The notes beneath the pieces are model-generated. The model did not search any database and was not told where the DNA came from. It saw nothing but the letters and a program-made list of their open reading frames with translations. Shown piece after piece: positions 11,628 to 22,898 of a stretch of DNA of 64,000 nucleotides. Position numbers and translations under genes: made by a program. Numbering within the stretch: position 1 is the first letter of the stretch; every line of letters starts with the position of its first letter. This DNA is from Notospermus geniculatus (lineage: Eukaryota > Nemertea > Pilidiophora > Heteronemertea > Lineidae): contig NMRB01000049.1 of assembly GCA_002633025.1 (NCBI GenBank), forward strand, positions 597,844 to 661,843, written 5' to 3'.

Positions 11628-12340
11628 TGGGCCCGTATGCATAAAGGAGGTGGTTACTATACCCTGGTATAGCCTATTCTAAGAATTGTTATTCTTCTCT
11701 CCCCGGTTTAGAAAATTCGGTATGCATAAAACAATGTATAACAATTCTGTGTATAACTAAACTAAGTTTAAGCTTATTCCACAGTGTAGTGTTATTCCAC
11801 GGTATTTGTGTGCAAAGCCTGCAGGAAATCTATTATTAGATGATTTGGACCCTTTATGCAAATTAAGTCACAATAGAGTTATACCTGCCAAACAGTCTAC
11901 ATGTTCTCCCAAGGAAGCTGACAGAGAAAACAGCTTATTCCACGGTTTAATGTTATTCCATGGTATTGGAGTCCTTTCGCAATCAGACTGGTTTCATAAA
12001 ATACAATGCATGTCATGTTGGTGATGCTTATCAGGGCTCAGTTTTTCGAAAGTCCCACTGTCTCTATCATGGCGTTAGGTCTTCTTGGCGTTATCGCGTT
12101 CAAGCACTAATCCAAAATCATCGCCAAGTTAGGGTTATAGTAGTTTTGAACAACCACACCAATGGTTGCAATTATTTCAGTCAATATGACACTCACACTA
12201 CACACCACCCCACAGCTTAAAAGATGTAGACAAATTTGCCTCGTCACCTTATAAACCAGAAAACTTCAAGCCGAAATTGTATCATTCTACACTGATGATC
12301 AAAATCAATAGCATGGTAATATTATTCTTACACGTGTGTC
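11628..12340. other. MITE terminus, otherwise nothing recognised
   Basis: GGGCCCGTATGCATAAAGGA at about 11630 is the outer end of the palindromic MITE type listed elsewhere in the window. A second CGGTATGCATAAAAC word in the same orientation occurs near 11717, so two truncated copies may lie head to tail. I could not pair either with an inverted end. Confidence 0.45.
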
Positions 12341-13976
12341 TATGGCAAGCCGTTTGTACATTAATGACAAAAACTAGGATTTTGTCTCATAAACTGAGTT
12401 TTTGTCTCATAAACTGGGTTTTTGTTGACAAAAACTCAGTTTTTGTCACAGAATCTAAGATTTTGTCCCTAAAACTATCATTTTGTCGACAAAAACTCAG
12501 TTTATGTCAAAATGCTAGTTATTTTATACAAAAACTCTGTTTTTGAAGAAAAAACCATGATTTTGTTCATAAACTGAGTTTTTGTCGACAAAATCCTAGA
12601 TTATGTCAAAAACCCAGTTTTTGTCAGACAAAATGGTAGTTTTAGGGACAAAATCTTAGATTTTGTTACAAAAACTGAGTTTTTGTTAACAAAAACTCAG
12701 TTTATGAGACAAAATCCTAGTTTTTGTCATTAGTGTACAAACGGCTGTGACAAAAACCCAGTTTATGTCAAAAACTTAGTTTTTGTCCACAAAATTGTGA
12801 TTTTTGTCCCCCGGAGCCCTCGGAGGGGGACTTGAAAATACCGGCCGTCCGCGCGCCTATGCCGCTCGCCGCTCGCCGCTACTAGTCCCTTCCGCTCTAT
12901 AACTTAAGAACGACTGAAGATTTTGGATTCATATTTGGTGGAGGGATGTATCAGGGGCCAAAGGTGTGTCGCGTGAAAGAATCGGCCAAATCCGATTCTC
13001 CACTTTGCCACCAGGGGGCCGAAAGCCAAAACACAAAAACTGCGATNNNNNNNNNNNNNNNNNNNNNNNNNNNNNNNNNNNNNNNNNNNNNNNNNNNNNN
13101 NNNNNNNNNNNNNNNNNNNNNNNNNNNNNNNNNNNNNNNNNNNNNNNNNNNNNNNNNNNNNNNNNNNNNNNNNNNNNNNNNNNNNNNNNNNNNNNNNNNN
13201 NNNNNNNNNNNNNNNNNNNNNNNNNNNNNNNNNNNNNNNNNNNNNNNNNNNNNNNNNNNNNNNNNNNNNNNNNNNNNNNNNNNNNNNNNNNNNNNNNNNN
13301 NNNNNNNNNNAGAGGAAAAAGGCGAAATTTGATCGATATTCTCACGACTTTCAGTTTCTGACATTTCAACACACGGGCATACAGCGCGCGGTTGGGAAAA
13401 ACAGCAGAAGAGCATTGTCCGACACTAAAAATCTGGAAAACCTATGGACGAGGTGGAAGGTGTTAACTACAGTTTTGACTGGATGCCAAAATGATAGATA
13501 AAACTGCAATTTTGTCAAAAACCGAGTTTTTGTCCGCCGTTTGTACATTAAATGACATAAACCTTGATTATGTCCGCAAAAAACAAGATTTTGAACAAAA
13601 ATAGGGTTTTAGAGTAAATAACTATCATTTTGTCATAAACACGGTTTTTGAGTACAAAATGCAATTTGAGTCAAAATTCACTTTTTGGAGACAAAAACTG
13701 GATTTTTGACATAATCTAGGATTTTGTGGACAAAAACTCAGTTTATGAACAAAATCATGGTTTTTGCTTCAAAAACAAGAGTTTTTGTATAAAATAACTA
13801 GCATTTTGACATAAACTGAGTTTTTTGTCGACAAAATGATAGTTTTAGGGACAAAATCTTAGATTCTGTGACAAAAACTGAGTTTTTGTTAGCAAAAACC
13901 CAGTTTATGAGACAAAAACTCAGTTTATGAGACAAAATCCTTATTTTTTGTCATTAATGTACAAACGGCTTGCCAT
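12341..13976. mobile_element. Foldback element of repeated GACAAAAACT/AGTTTTTGTC palindromes
   Basis: The ends pair as TATGGCAAGCCGTTTGTACA and its complement. They are flanked by a perfect 6-bp duplication TGTGTC (12335-12340 and 13977-13982). Most of the interior, on both sides of a GC-rich core and an assembly gap, is a mosaic of about 20-bp words such as GACAAAAACTCAG and its complement, so it can fold on itself at many scales. A sub-element with the same ends lies at about 12347-12747, and another left end lies at about 13537. No protein is encoded. Superfamily unknown. Confidence 0.8.
13047..13310. other. Assembly gap (264 N) inside the foldback element
   Basis: Unresolved bases, as expected where a hairpin-prone core blocked assembly. 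Confidence 0.99.
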
Positions 13977-14260
13977 ATGTGTCCAAACATGGGACCAAAA
14001 CCAACTCCACACCCTGTAAAACACCAACTATTTCAAAACGTCGATGTCAAGAACCAACACCACAACATATGGACAAACCTTTCAGGTTTATATTGGTAAC
14101 ACTAAAGAACACCACTACAAATACTCTTTAAATGAACCACAATACTTCAACGTACATACAAGTAAAAACAAAAGAATGTTAGCCAAGTACATATTACTCA
14201 AAACTAACCCACACAAATTCACAAAATTGCACCAAAACCACCATGTCACATCCAATGATA
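13977..14260. other. A/C-rich stretch, possible retrotransposon non-coding DNA
   Basis: Strongly A- and C-rich on the plus strand, like 18431-19708 and 21392-21676, and lying just downstream of the gypsy pol remnant. It could be part of that element's 3' untranslated region or LTR. I found no shared words long enough to prove it. Confidence 0.3.
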
Positions 14261-14733
14261 GAACGAACACTCCTCCTCAGTTCGAAGTCCACAGCAACAG
14301 TTTGCATACACTGGTTTGTCGTATCGGCGTTTGTCATCAGCAATGCCTTGGTCAACCAGAGGTAGGACGGGAGCCAGATCAAACTCACTGTGCAGACAGC
14401 TGAAGTACGCAAACAGTGACACAATGAAGTACCATGCTTTGATGAACCAATTGTCTGCCGCGGGGAGGACACCTTAAGGCATTTATCTTCCTGCCCAAGA
14501 GGGAGGGTGCTCTGCATCTCTAACGACCATTTGCTACACTTATTGCATGGACCACACTTCAGGCCAACATCGTCTTCACATCCGCAATTCCTCGGGTTGT
14601 CGCACTTTATTCTTGACATGGCGTCGCTGTTGAGGTGGTTCTTGCCTGGGCGATATTCGATGGCAAAGTCGTATTCAGAAAGGACTTCTAACCACCGGGC
14701 TAACCTATTTGGTCTTTCAAACTGAACAACCAC
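14261..14733 (-). pseudogene. Gypsy pol: RNase H end and tether; integrase missing
   Basis: The frame carries LARWLEVLSEYDFAIEYRPG and then a NHLNSDAMSRI motif, the usual end of Ty3/gypsy RNase H before the tether. It continues with a cysteine-rich CGCEDD...CGPCNKCSKW segment. Past about 14470 there is a frame ambiguity, and no HHCC zinc finger or integrase core follows. The element is therefore truncated before integrase. It overlaps the RNase H block in a different frame, so there is a frameshift near 14720. Confidence 0.75.
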
Positions 14734-15074
14734 TTAAGGGCTTGATGATCTGTTCTAACAAGAAAACGACGGCCCAACAGATAGTGGCGGTAGTATTCCA
14801 CAAAATACTTGACCGCCAGGAGTTCCCTGTTGGTGACACAGTAGTTTCTCTCCGCTTTGTTGAGGGTACGGCTACCATAAGCAATGACACGTTCCCTGCC
14901 GTCCTGTACCTGTGACAACACAGCGCCAATGCTGTGGGCGGAGGCATCTGTGTCAAGGATCATCAGGCCATGCTCCTGTGGGTACGGAATTATCTCGGGT
15001 CCCGTCAGTTCCTGGCAGTCTGGGGTCCACTCAAAGACAGTCTTTTTCTTCGTCAGCTCAATTAAAGGTCCCAT
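14700..15074 (-). pseudogene. Gypsy pol: RNase H domain
   Basis: The open block shows LILDTDASAHSIGAVLSQ, then VIAYGSRTLNKAERNY, NRELLAVKYFVEYYRHYL and VRTDHQALKWLF. These give the RNase H acidic residues (D in TDAS, E in NREL, D in RTDH), typical of Ty3/gypsy elements. It follows the RT block on the same strand. A frameshift separates it from both neighbours, so the polyprotein is not made. Confidence 0.85.
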
Positions 15075-16297
15075 TTTCTTCGAATAGTCCTTTGCGCTTT
15101 ATAAACCGCCGATAATATGACCCGAGGCCAAGCACTTCCCTAATGTCGGTAACCGATTGGGGAGTTCCCCAGGACAATATTTTGGCCACATTAGCCTTAT
15201 TTGGGAGGACGCCATTCACAGTCACCGTATGGCCCAGGAAATCAACTGACTCTTTCAACAGCGCACATTTCCTCGGCTTCAGCTTGAGGTTGGCCATCCG
15301 CAATCTTCCGAAAACTTCCCTCAGCCTGTGCACGTGTTCTTCGAAATCTTTCCCAAATATAATGATGTCTTCCAGGTAGATGACACAGGTCCAAGCCAGT
15401 CATTTAAGTGCTAATTCAATACACCTCGTCCAGGTAGCCCCCGAATTCACCATTCCGAATGGAGTGGTGGTAAACTCAAAAAGACCCTGTTTGGTCACAA
15501 AGGCAGTCTTTGGTATGTCGCATGGTCGGACAGGCACCTGGTTGTATGCCGATGTAACGTCGAGGGTTGAAAAGACTCGTGGAAGACCGATTGCGTCTAC
15601 CTTGTTCACAGCGTTTAGCTTCCGGTAGTCTAAACAAGGCCTCACGCTACTGTCTTTCTTTCTTACTAGGACAATTGGACTTGCCCAAGGGGAAGTAGAT
15701 GGGCGTATCGACCCTTGGTCTAATAGCTTTTGGATGGCTGCCTCGTCCTCTCCCTTGAATGCCATCGGAACCCTCCGTGGTGCCTGCTTTATTGGCTTGG
15801 CGTCACCTGTATCGATATAGTGCTCCACTAACGTGGTGCGCCCCAGGTCAGTGTCCCCCTTGGAAAAGGTATCTTGGTACTCACACAGCATCTCTGCCAC
15901 AACCTGGGCTTCCCTGTCCGAACGGCTTCGGATGGTCTCCGCAAACAGGTCTTGGAGATGGTCTGGTACCATGAGCTCCGGAGGTGCCTTTACTCCAACC
16001 TGCTTTGTCACTTCATCCTTGCTATTAAACGTCAATCTTCGGGCTGAGTTCATGTTCAGTCCCTCCGAGGCGTCCTCTTCCAGGACAAGGGCATCGCAGA
16101 CCTCTTAAAACTCGGTTGCAAAGCCCAATGTCACCCCTTGGTAGAGTACCTTGTCCTTTCTGAAAGGGTTCATCACTCGAGCTTTTACCGTGGCGGGGAT
16201 CATCAATCTCACCAGGGATGGAGCCAGCAGCAGACGGTTATGTTCAGCCACTTCCTTGCTGCACTGCAACAGGAATTCCTCCTGTTCTCCCTAGAGA
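15058..16297 (-). pseudogene. Gypsy pol: reverse transcriptase, broken, YLED active site
   Basis: The RT palm has RPCLDYRKLNAVN, STLDVTSAYNQVPV and FEFTTTPFGMVNSGATW. It is followed by VIYLEDIIIFGKDF and then LKPRKCALL...FLGHTV. The active-site YxDD reads YLED (codons at 15367-15378), so the first paired aspartate is replaced by glutamate. In-frame stops lie at 15400-15402 (TGA) and 16105-16107 (TAA), and a frameshift lies near 15333. The upstream linker region continues to the solo LTR at 16303. This is a dead copy. Confidence 0.9.
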
Positions 16298-16302
16298 CCT
16301 AT

Positions 16303-17080
16303 TGTAACGGCGGATTGCCTGTTTTGATAGGAGTGTCACCCCTTTAAGAGATTCTGGTCCTGTTTGACAGCGCCATCTATTGATGATTCGCATTTTTTAC
16401 CGCCATTTTGATATTGTTTCTGCTCCGGATGAGTAGCATTCTTAAAGACGAGATTTTATGTATCAAGAGGAAAGTTACGGAGCCCAAAACGAAGGTACAA
16501 ACAAATAATCATGTATAGAATCCATCAATCATAGTAGTTCATGCGTATAAGGCCAAATAACTTGCAAACTTGAGCTTGAAGTGGCCGGTGTCCTCGAACT
16601 TTTTCGTCCTGTCAAAATGATGTCAAATTCTGACACACCGCTGATGTTTTCGGTTCATTGCGGATGTAGATCATGCTCACAGATGTTTATTGGTGTTCTG
16701 TGTAAGGAGAAATGAGCAATTCTCACTGTGAGAGATTTATGTCAAGAGTTAAGGCCTATTTTGGCTGTATTTTGTGATTTGAAGACAAGCCATGTGGTTT
16801 TCGTTTAGTTCCATTGGGGCATAACAGGTGGCAGCACCGTACAGTGTGTAGTTTGGAAGACAGCCAGGGCGAATTGTGTTGTGTGTCCACTTACCTTTCA
16901 TGATGTTTCTGATGGAAGTTCAGGTTGTTGACTTCTACATTGTACTTAATTTGTCCTTTGCTTCTGTATTTGCAGTTTTACGTAAACCTTGTGAAGAGTA
17001 CAGTTGTATTGAAGAGAATAAAGAGAACTTTTCACGCCATTCGAAATTTATTGGATTATTGAAAGACTTATGCCGCTACA
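16303..17080. mobile_element. Solo LTR (778 bp) inside the gypsy pol gene
   Basis: The LTR starts TGTAACGG and ends CCGCTACA, the expected TG...CA with short inverted ends. It is flanked by a perfect 5-bp target duplication CCTAT (16298-16302 and 17081-17085). A GAATAAAGAG polyadenylation-type word near 17018 suggests plus orientation. Taking it out, with one CCTAT, leaves the gypsy protease-to-RT linker in a single reading frame apart from a TAG at 16291-16293. This is the trace of a second LTR retrotransposon that inserted and lost its body by LTR recombination. Confidence 0.9.
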
Positions 17081-17756
17081 CCTATATAACCATCGATATA
17101 GGCGTCCATCAGCATCTCTGACATCGCTGGTATGACTGTCCTCCCAGCAGCTTTCACTTTCCTGACCTTATTTACATGTACCCTCCTAACTTGTTCCAAG
17201 GGAATCTCCTCTCCCCTAAACTTCATGCGATGCTTGCTCAACATCAGGTCCGCGGGGCCCTCTTCATCTCCGAGGAGCAAATCCGCACCTATCAGCAACT
17301 CGTCGCTAATATCAACAACTCCTACCAACTTTTCTATATTTACTGGTCCCAAGGAAAGTTGAAACACTGCTTCGCCCAGATACGGGATCTTCCTCCCGTC
17401 AGCAGCGAACATATTTATTCCACTAAGCTCATCGAGTTGAGGACGCCTATCTTCCGGTATATGCTCATAAGTCTTTGTTGTCATGATGGTTTTGCTGGCC
17501 CCTGTGTCCAATGTACATGTGATGTCCACTCCCTGGATTTTTCCTTTCATGTAAACACCAGCACACTTTGGCCTCTCTCTCCTCACTGTCTCTTCGTCAT
17601 CCAACGCCACGTTTTCCTGGTTCATGTTCTCTTTCGGTGCAATACCTTGGTTATAATCTTCCCTTTCATCGGGAATTGACGGCCTTTCATACTTAACTTC
17701 ACTAACTTCCTCCCGATCCGTCGTGACTGTCCCTCGGCCTGCAGGGGCAGTCGCTT
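17081..17756 (-). pseudogene. Gypsy pol: aspartic protease
   Basis: The frame contains GVYMKGKIQGVDITCTLDTG followed by ASKTIMTTKTY. The DTGAS triad is the retropepsin catalytic motif. Further on come AADGRKIPYLGEA, NIEKLVGVVDISDELLIGAD and LLLGD, the flap and C-terminal ILG-like motifs. It overlaps the end of the gag/NC frame, as is common in Ty3/gypsy. The solo LTR cuts the reading frame just after the domain. Confidence 0.88.
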
Positions 17757-18430
17757 CTAGTTTAAAGATGGCCTTTCTGTAGTCCCCTGGCCCTGAGCCA
17801 CAGGTGGGCCGGACTGACTTGTAGGGGCATAGAACTGCTGTGGGGCTGGAGCTGGTGGGTAGCCGTTGGTTCCGTTCAGGGCCGGTTGCTGATATGGTAC
17901 CCATGAGTTGGGATTAGGGGGGTGAGGACACTGTTGCCTAAAATGTGAGGGATCACCGCAATTATAGCAGACCCTGGGTGTCTGCGGTTGAGGAGTGTTA
18001 AATCCCTGGGTAGGAGGAAGCCTTGTTTGCGGTCCTTGGTAACCTTGGTTCGTCTGTCTGGGCATCCCCTTCTGCTGATTTCTACCGCTTTGATTCTGAG
18101 GGGGGTTTGGTGGCTTGCTTGGCGGTTTTTCCAGCCGGTCGATTCTGGACCCTAATTCTTCCAACATCTTCTTTACATCCAACATGTCAGTGCCAGATTT
18201 TGCCTTTTCTGGGGCTCTGGCTTCATTCCTCTTGGTGGTGGGGCCCCCTTTTTGGCCCTGGTTTTTCATCATTGTTACTGCTTCTTCCTCTTCCTCATCT
18301 CGGTCCGATTCTTGAGCAGTTTCCACCACTGTTACTTGGCTTTCCTCGGTTTCCTACTGTCCTCCGACTCGGACTTCCCATTTACCAGGTACCGGGTATT
18401 CGTAAACATCGCATAATCGGGCCTACAAAT
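17757..18430 (-). pseudogene. Gypsy gag C-terminal part with zinc knuckle
   Basis: The frame is rich in P, Q, N and G and contains CYNCGDPSHFRQQCP, a CCHC nucleocapsid zinc knuckle that binds RNA. A coiled-coil-like stretch (MLDVKKMLEELGSRIDRLEK) precedes it. Upstream, to about 18430, another frame reads DYAMFTNTRYLVNGKSESED, probable gag sequence joined through a frameshift. The capsid N-terminal half is absent here, but a related gag N-terminal half lies at 23540-23996. Confidence 0.85.
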
Positions 18431-19706
18431 ATAACATAATAAATGCCAGAGGCACAGTGTTCCCTTTACCTACATAACTCCACTTACACCGATAACATCG
18501 CTGCTGTTGCAAAACAATAAGTACAGTTCTTTTATTTTATCCAAAAGATAGTTAAGTTTCGTAACCTATGATGTGATTGCCAGAAGCTAACCGACTACGA
18601 ATAACAATCCCGCAAACCGGCTCACCACCAACCATCACACCAGCACATTACATTCAGTAGTAATACTTTCAGTAATATAAAAGGAAGTAAAAAAAACAAA
18701 CTATGATACCACACAGGTAAAAGATACAGTTTATCGAACAGAATAACTGCAAAAGACCCATTAAACACAATCACACCACACCCATACAGACAGAATCACA
18801 AAGCCATTCACACATGCAGTTGCTTAAGCTGCCCATGCATACCAAGGGCCAAATGCTACCAAAAATTATTACTTACTAAAAGGAGGTAAAAGACATGTAG
18901 GCCTACCGCCACATACAACAGCAATTGCAAACCTGGTGCACTAACTTCAACATTTACAATGTTAGCTTATGGCTAATCAACGTACCAAAAATATTTTCCT
19001 GTTAACAGCAACAAGATAAGTGTCCTACACTTTACACAAATTCCAATCCAACACTTCTGGAAAACACATACCACTAAAATGCTTGTTCCACTACACTAGC
19101 ATCAATAAACATTTCTTCTTTTTTTTTGTTTGGTATCTATTAACTATGCATACACGAAAGGTCGCCAGCTTACCATTAATTAAGGTAAGCAAAATCCAAA
19201 ATAATCATAACACAAAATATAAAGCAGCACACATTCTACAGCTCTGATCTGAAGCACTGTAATTATCGTCATAATAAATTCACCTTAGCCACTAGATAGC
19301 AACAAAGAAATCAAACTACATGTACTATTCGTATGCGAATCCGAAATACACATGCTTAAGCAACCAAATTCACAACACTTAGTTACATAAAATGTTATCA
19401 GGTCCATAATTCCCAAAATCCGATACTCTTAAAACACGGTTACCCTGCATTAATAATTCCAAAGTACATCATCAATATCAATGAAAATTGTCGGACCCCA
19501 GAGACAAATCAGTGCTCCTCCATATAAGGCACTGGTCACATAAATGCTTTAAAACAACGTTAAACGAAAATGCAAAATGTTAACACCATAATCACTCTTA
19601 AACTACCTTACACAATGCGTGGGAAATATAACGCACAACCAAAACGGTAAGCACAAGGTGACCAGATACAATAGAGATCAAGTTCCAATGACTGAACCAA
19701 CCCACA
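18431..19706. other. A/C-rich region, possible LTR or leader between two gypsy copies
   Basis: The plus strand is markedly A- and C-rich with no coding potential. If the mariner-type element at 19709-21391 is removed, this stretch joins 21394-21676, giving about 1.56 kb between the integrase end of one gypsy copy and the gag remnant of the next. That is where a shared LTR would sit. I did not find TG/CA boundaries or a polypurine tract, so the call is tentative. Confidence 0.35.
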
Positions 19707-19708
19707 TA

Positions 19709-21391
19709 CAGTACAGGCCATAATTAAAGTCCACCGCGCTGCGTATCCTGCGCGCGGGACGTCCACGTCTCACGCAATGCATGAGATTCTACCCTGCGTG
19801 CCGTCTACACAGTCCCTCGCGCCTCCGACGCAAGGGCCGCGCGAGGGAGGCACGCAGTGTAGTAAAGTACACTGTGTATTAAGTGCACAGTACGTGCGCA
19901 GTACACGCACGGGATAGATTTCCATTTTTTGGGCGATATTCCCCTGCACACCCCATGTCATGTCGGCCTACTGTGCACATGGTGCAGGCTTCGCCCAAAC
20001 AGTAGTCCGAACGTCTGACTCGTATTGCTACATGTATTTTTAGAATCTGCTGGACGGTAATACTTGTTGCGGCCGTAAGTTCTGCAAATCATGAAATGAG
20101 CAACAGGAGGCAGTGTTCGGACTAGCCCAAACAGTCACACTGAGATTCTCACAACAATCTCATCTTATCATGCTTATCGATGAGGGTTTGATAGTTTTCA
20201 TGAATCAAGGCTTGTCTTGAAAATATCAGGTATTCAACTCTGGTTGACAGTTAAAAAATTGACTAATTTTGGTGGAAAAACGATGTTTTAGAGCAAGGAT
20301 TGTGGACCGATTTTGATGTTTACATCCGCGAACATCAACATGACGGCGAAAAACCGTGGATAGAATCGCGATGAAATGTGGTGAAACGTTGGTCAAAAAC
20401 AAAATATTAGGGCAGTTGCCGTCCCTTCCTATGCAGGAAACAAAACAAATGCCACATTTTTATCTACTAACGAACTTACAAACAGGACCAGACCAAAATT
20501 TGGGTATAATCATGAGAAGTTACGACCGTGTTTACAAGGTTCGTCGATGGGCCACACTTCCTTCCGTTACCATATTTGGATCGCTGGTGGGCGGAGTTTC
20601 AGATTATTTTGCATAATTTTTTAAAAAATGGTCAAAAAATATTGTGATCTACACTTTAAAAAATTGCACATATTTCGTTTACTATAAAGGAAAGAAAAAT
20701 ATTGAGTAAAACTGATGTTTTTGCGTGTTTATAGCATGCTTTTGTGACTGAACACGTGTTATGATTGGATGACAGCTGTCAATCATAGGCCGCCGTGCAT
20801 CCTGTCTGTTGGGTGCTTTGGCGACGTTTTCTTCTGCGTTTTCCCTCTTAGGCCTATGAAGCAATGCGAATGAGGAATACACAGCAGGACTACTATACCC
20901 AGAGGACATTCGCCCCATCCGTTCTCATATTTAACAAGATCAAGGGTCAGAACTTCGGTGTTTTTCGGTACAGGTAGGCTAGGTACCGGTAGGCCTAACT
21001 TTTGTTGACATGGTTGAGGGGAACGATCTCTACTGCGCATGCACATTTTGACGCTGAGACACGAGTTGTGTATCCTCTCCAGTCATTCTGATGCTGCAGC
21101 TTCAGCTTCCCGGCAAAGAATCAACAAAAAAGGTGGCAGTGTCACAAAAATACCATTCTGAAATGCTCCTTGAGCCACTGCCTGGCCTTCGCGCTGTGTG
21201 TGCATGACACGTGCGACGTAATGATGTGTGCACTGCGCAGTCGGCGCACGTCCCCTGCATGGCCCATGCACGGCTTGTAGAAGACGCTGTATGTGTGACG
21301 TGGACATACGACGCACCGTCGGGGGGTAGGTCGCGCGCAGCGTTCACGTGGCACGTGCACAGCAAGTGGACTTTAATTTTGGCCTGTACTG
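19709..21391. mobile_element. Tc1/mariner-type TIR element without transposase
   Basis: The inverted ends are CAGTACAGGCCATAATTAAA and CAGTACAGGCCAAAATTAAA (read inward) followed by GTCCAC. They are flanked by TA on both sides (19707-19708 and 21392-21393), the Tc1/mariner target duplication. The interior (1.68 kb) has no recognisable transposase and contains a nested MULE-type MITE at 20003-20124. Confidence 0.8.
20003..20124. mobile_element. Short Mutator-like MITE (122 bp)
   Basis: Ends TAGTCCGAAC and GTTCGGACTA. A perfect 10-bp duplication GCCCAAACAG flanks it (19993-20002 and 20125-20134). It is an internally deleted relative of 53223-53707 and 44101-44511, sharing the subterminal TTGCGGCCGT and AGCAACAGGAGGCAGTG blocks. 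Confidence 0.85.
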
Positions 21392-21676
21392 TAACCATAG
21401 TCTGGGGCAACTCCTCATCAGTCAACACATCGGAAATACAAAATCAAGTACAAGTAAAAATGGCCTTATCGGTACTAGTGCATCACATCACAAATACATT
21501 CAAACCGCCGTACACACACACATGCACACGCCCCCCCCCCGCACAAACACGCACTCACACACGCCAGCAACAGCCTGTCATATGCCACCGATAACAAAAC
21601 TAGTCACACTTGATCCGGCCTACAGACCCCACCACACCATCAGTTGCACAAAATGCAACCCGTGCACAATTATCAA

Positions 21677-21990
21677 TTACCAATCATCCAAAGATATGCC
21701 ATTAGCATGACGTAACTTATCGGCATGGGTCCTCATGGTCTCTCCAGCTTTATCAATCTGTAGTAGGACTGTAAAATCATCATTCACCTCCTTTACTTTA
21801 TATGGCCCTAGCCATGGCCGTTGTTTGTCGCCCTTAAAACACTTGCGAGCATTATAATACCACACAGTGTCGCCTGTCTTCAGGGCCTGGTATTTGGGTG
21901 CTGCTGTCTCATACTGTTTCTTTTGGATTCGCTGAACAGTTCTTAACGTTTCTCGGACAATGGTGTACGCCTTATTAAACTTTGCCCAGG
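21677..21990 (-). pseudogene. Gypsy integrase C-terminal domain
   Basis: The frame reads QYETAAPKYQALKTGDTVWY, then NARKCFKGDKQRPWLGPYKV and ADKLRHANG. The GDxVW and K-x-x-x-x-W-x-GPY-x-V motifs are those of the GPY/F module at the C-terminus of Ty3/gypsy integrases, which helps DNA binding. It is separated from the integrase core at 22899-23290 by a 908-bp TIR element. Confidence 0.85.
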
Positions 21991-22898
21991 CCTTTAGATT
22001 CCCCTAAAGAAACGACGGTACACGTCCGTTCCCAAATTAGCTCCCCCAAATGTCCCCAAATTCGATCCTGCAAAATGTCCCCAAATTATCCCAAAGTAAC
22101 AAAGCAAAAACAAAAAAGGTCCAAAGATTTTTCAACAGTAACACAGTGTTTGGTTCGGTACTAACGCCATTAGGTTTGGACATGACAGTACATCCCGACT
22201 TCAGCATTTCAATCTGACAGAGATCGTTAGATTTCTACATGTAAGTCCATTTCTCCTAAACCTTTGCTTGCATTCTTCAATAATTTATTTGGGTCTAATC
22301 TAGGAAGAATGCTCTTTTCAGTCATACCAGATTCGTTTACCAATTTCTTTCCAGTAAACAGATATTTACTTGAACATGTTGAATGGCTGATCTTACTTCT
22401 GGGACCACCGGCCTTTCGGCCGGCCGCATGGTACTGACGATCTTTTCGGCCGGAAAATGCTGTAACTAGAGGCCCACGGATCTCATACTCAACTGCATTG
22501 AAAAATATCTGCTGATAAGACAAAATGATTACTTGTATTGACGTTGGGGTTTTTACAAGGGATTGGTATTGGCTAATTGTTGGAAATACATGTATGTCCT
22601 GTTTAACCCTTTCCAACTTGACCCCATTTTGAAGTTTTAACCCCTAACCCTTGGTCACTGACGATATTTATGATTTTAATCAACTTATAGACTCTGAAGT
22701 ATTTGCTCAGAAAGGTCAGCATTCTCCATAAATTGTTTACAGTACACCTGTTTCAATTTAACCCTTTGATCCTCATTGTGTGTTTTTCACTGAATAAACT
22801 TTAAACTGGTCCTCGATCGACAAAATCACGATGAGCCTAATGTCCCCAAATTAGCATTGCAAAATACAGGGTGTTTCTCTCTCGGGGGAATCTAAAGG
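21991..22898. mobile_element. TIR element (908 bp) inserted in the gypsy integrase
   Basis: The ends pair perfectly over 14 bases: CCTTTAGATTCCCC and GGGGAATCTAAAGG. The flanks are palindromic (GGCC), so the exact ends and a 2- or 4-bp duplication cannot be separated by eye. Both subterminal regions carry GTCCCCAAATT words. Inside, a 129-codon minus frame (22227-22616) has coding-like composition, with AVEYEIRGPLVTAF and LPRLDPNKLLKNASKGLG, but I do not recognise it. Confidence 0.7.

Noticed and set aside
12929-13415. Long open frames across the N runs near 13 kb and 26.7-27.2 kb
   Set aside because: The N positions carry no information. The frames exist only because N cannot make stops.
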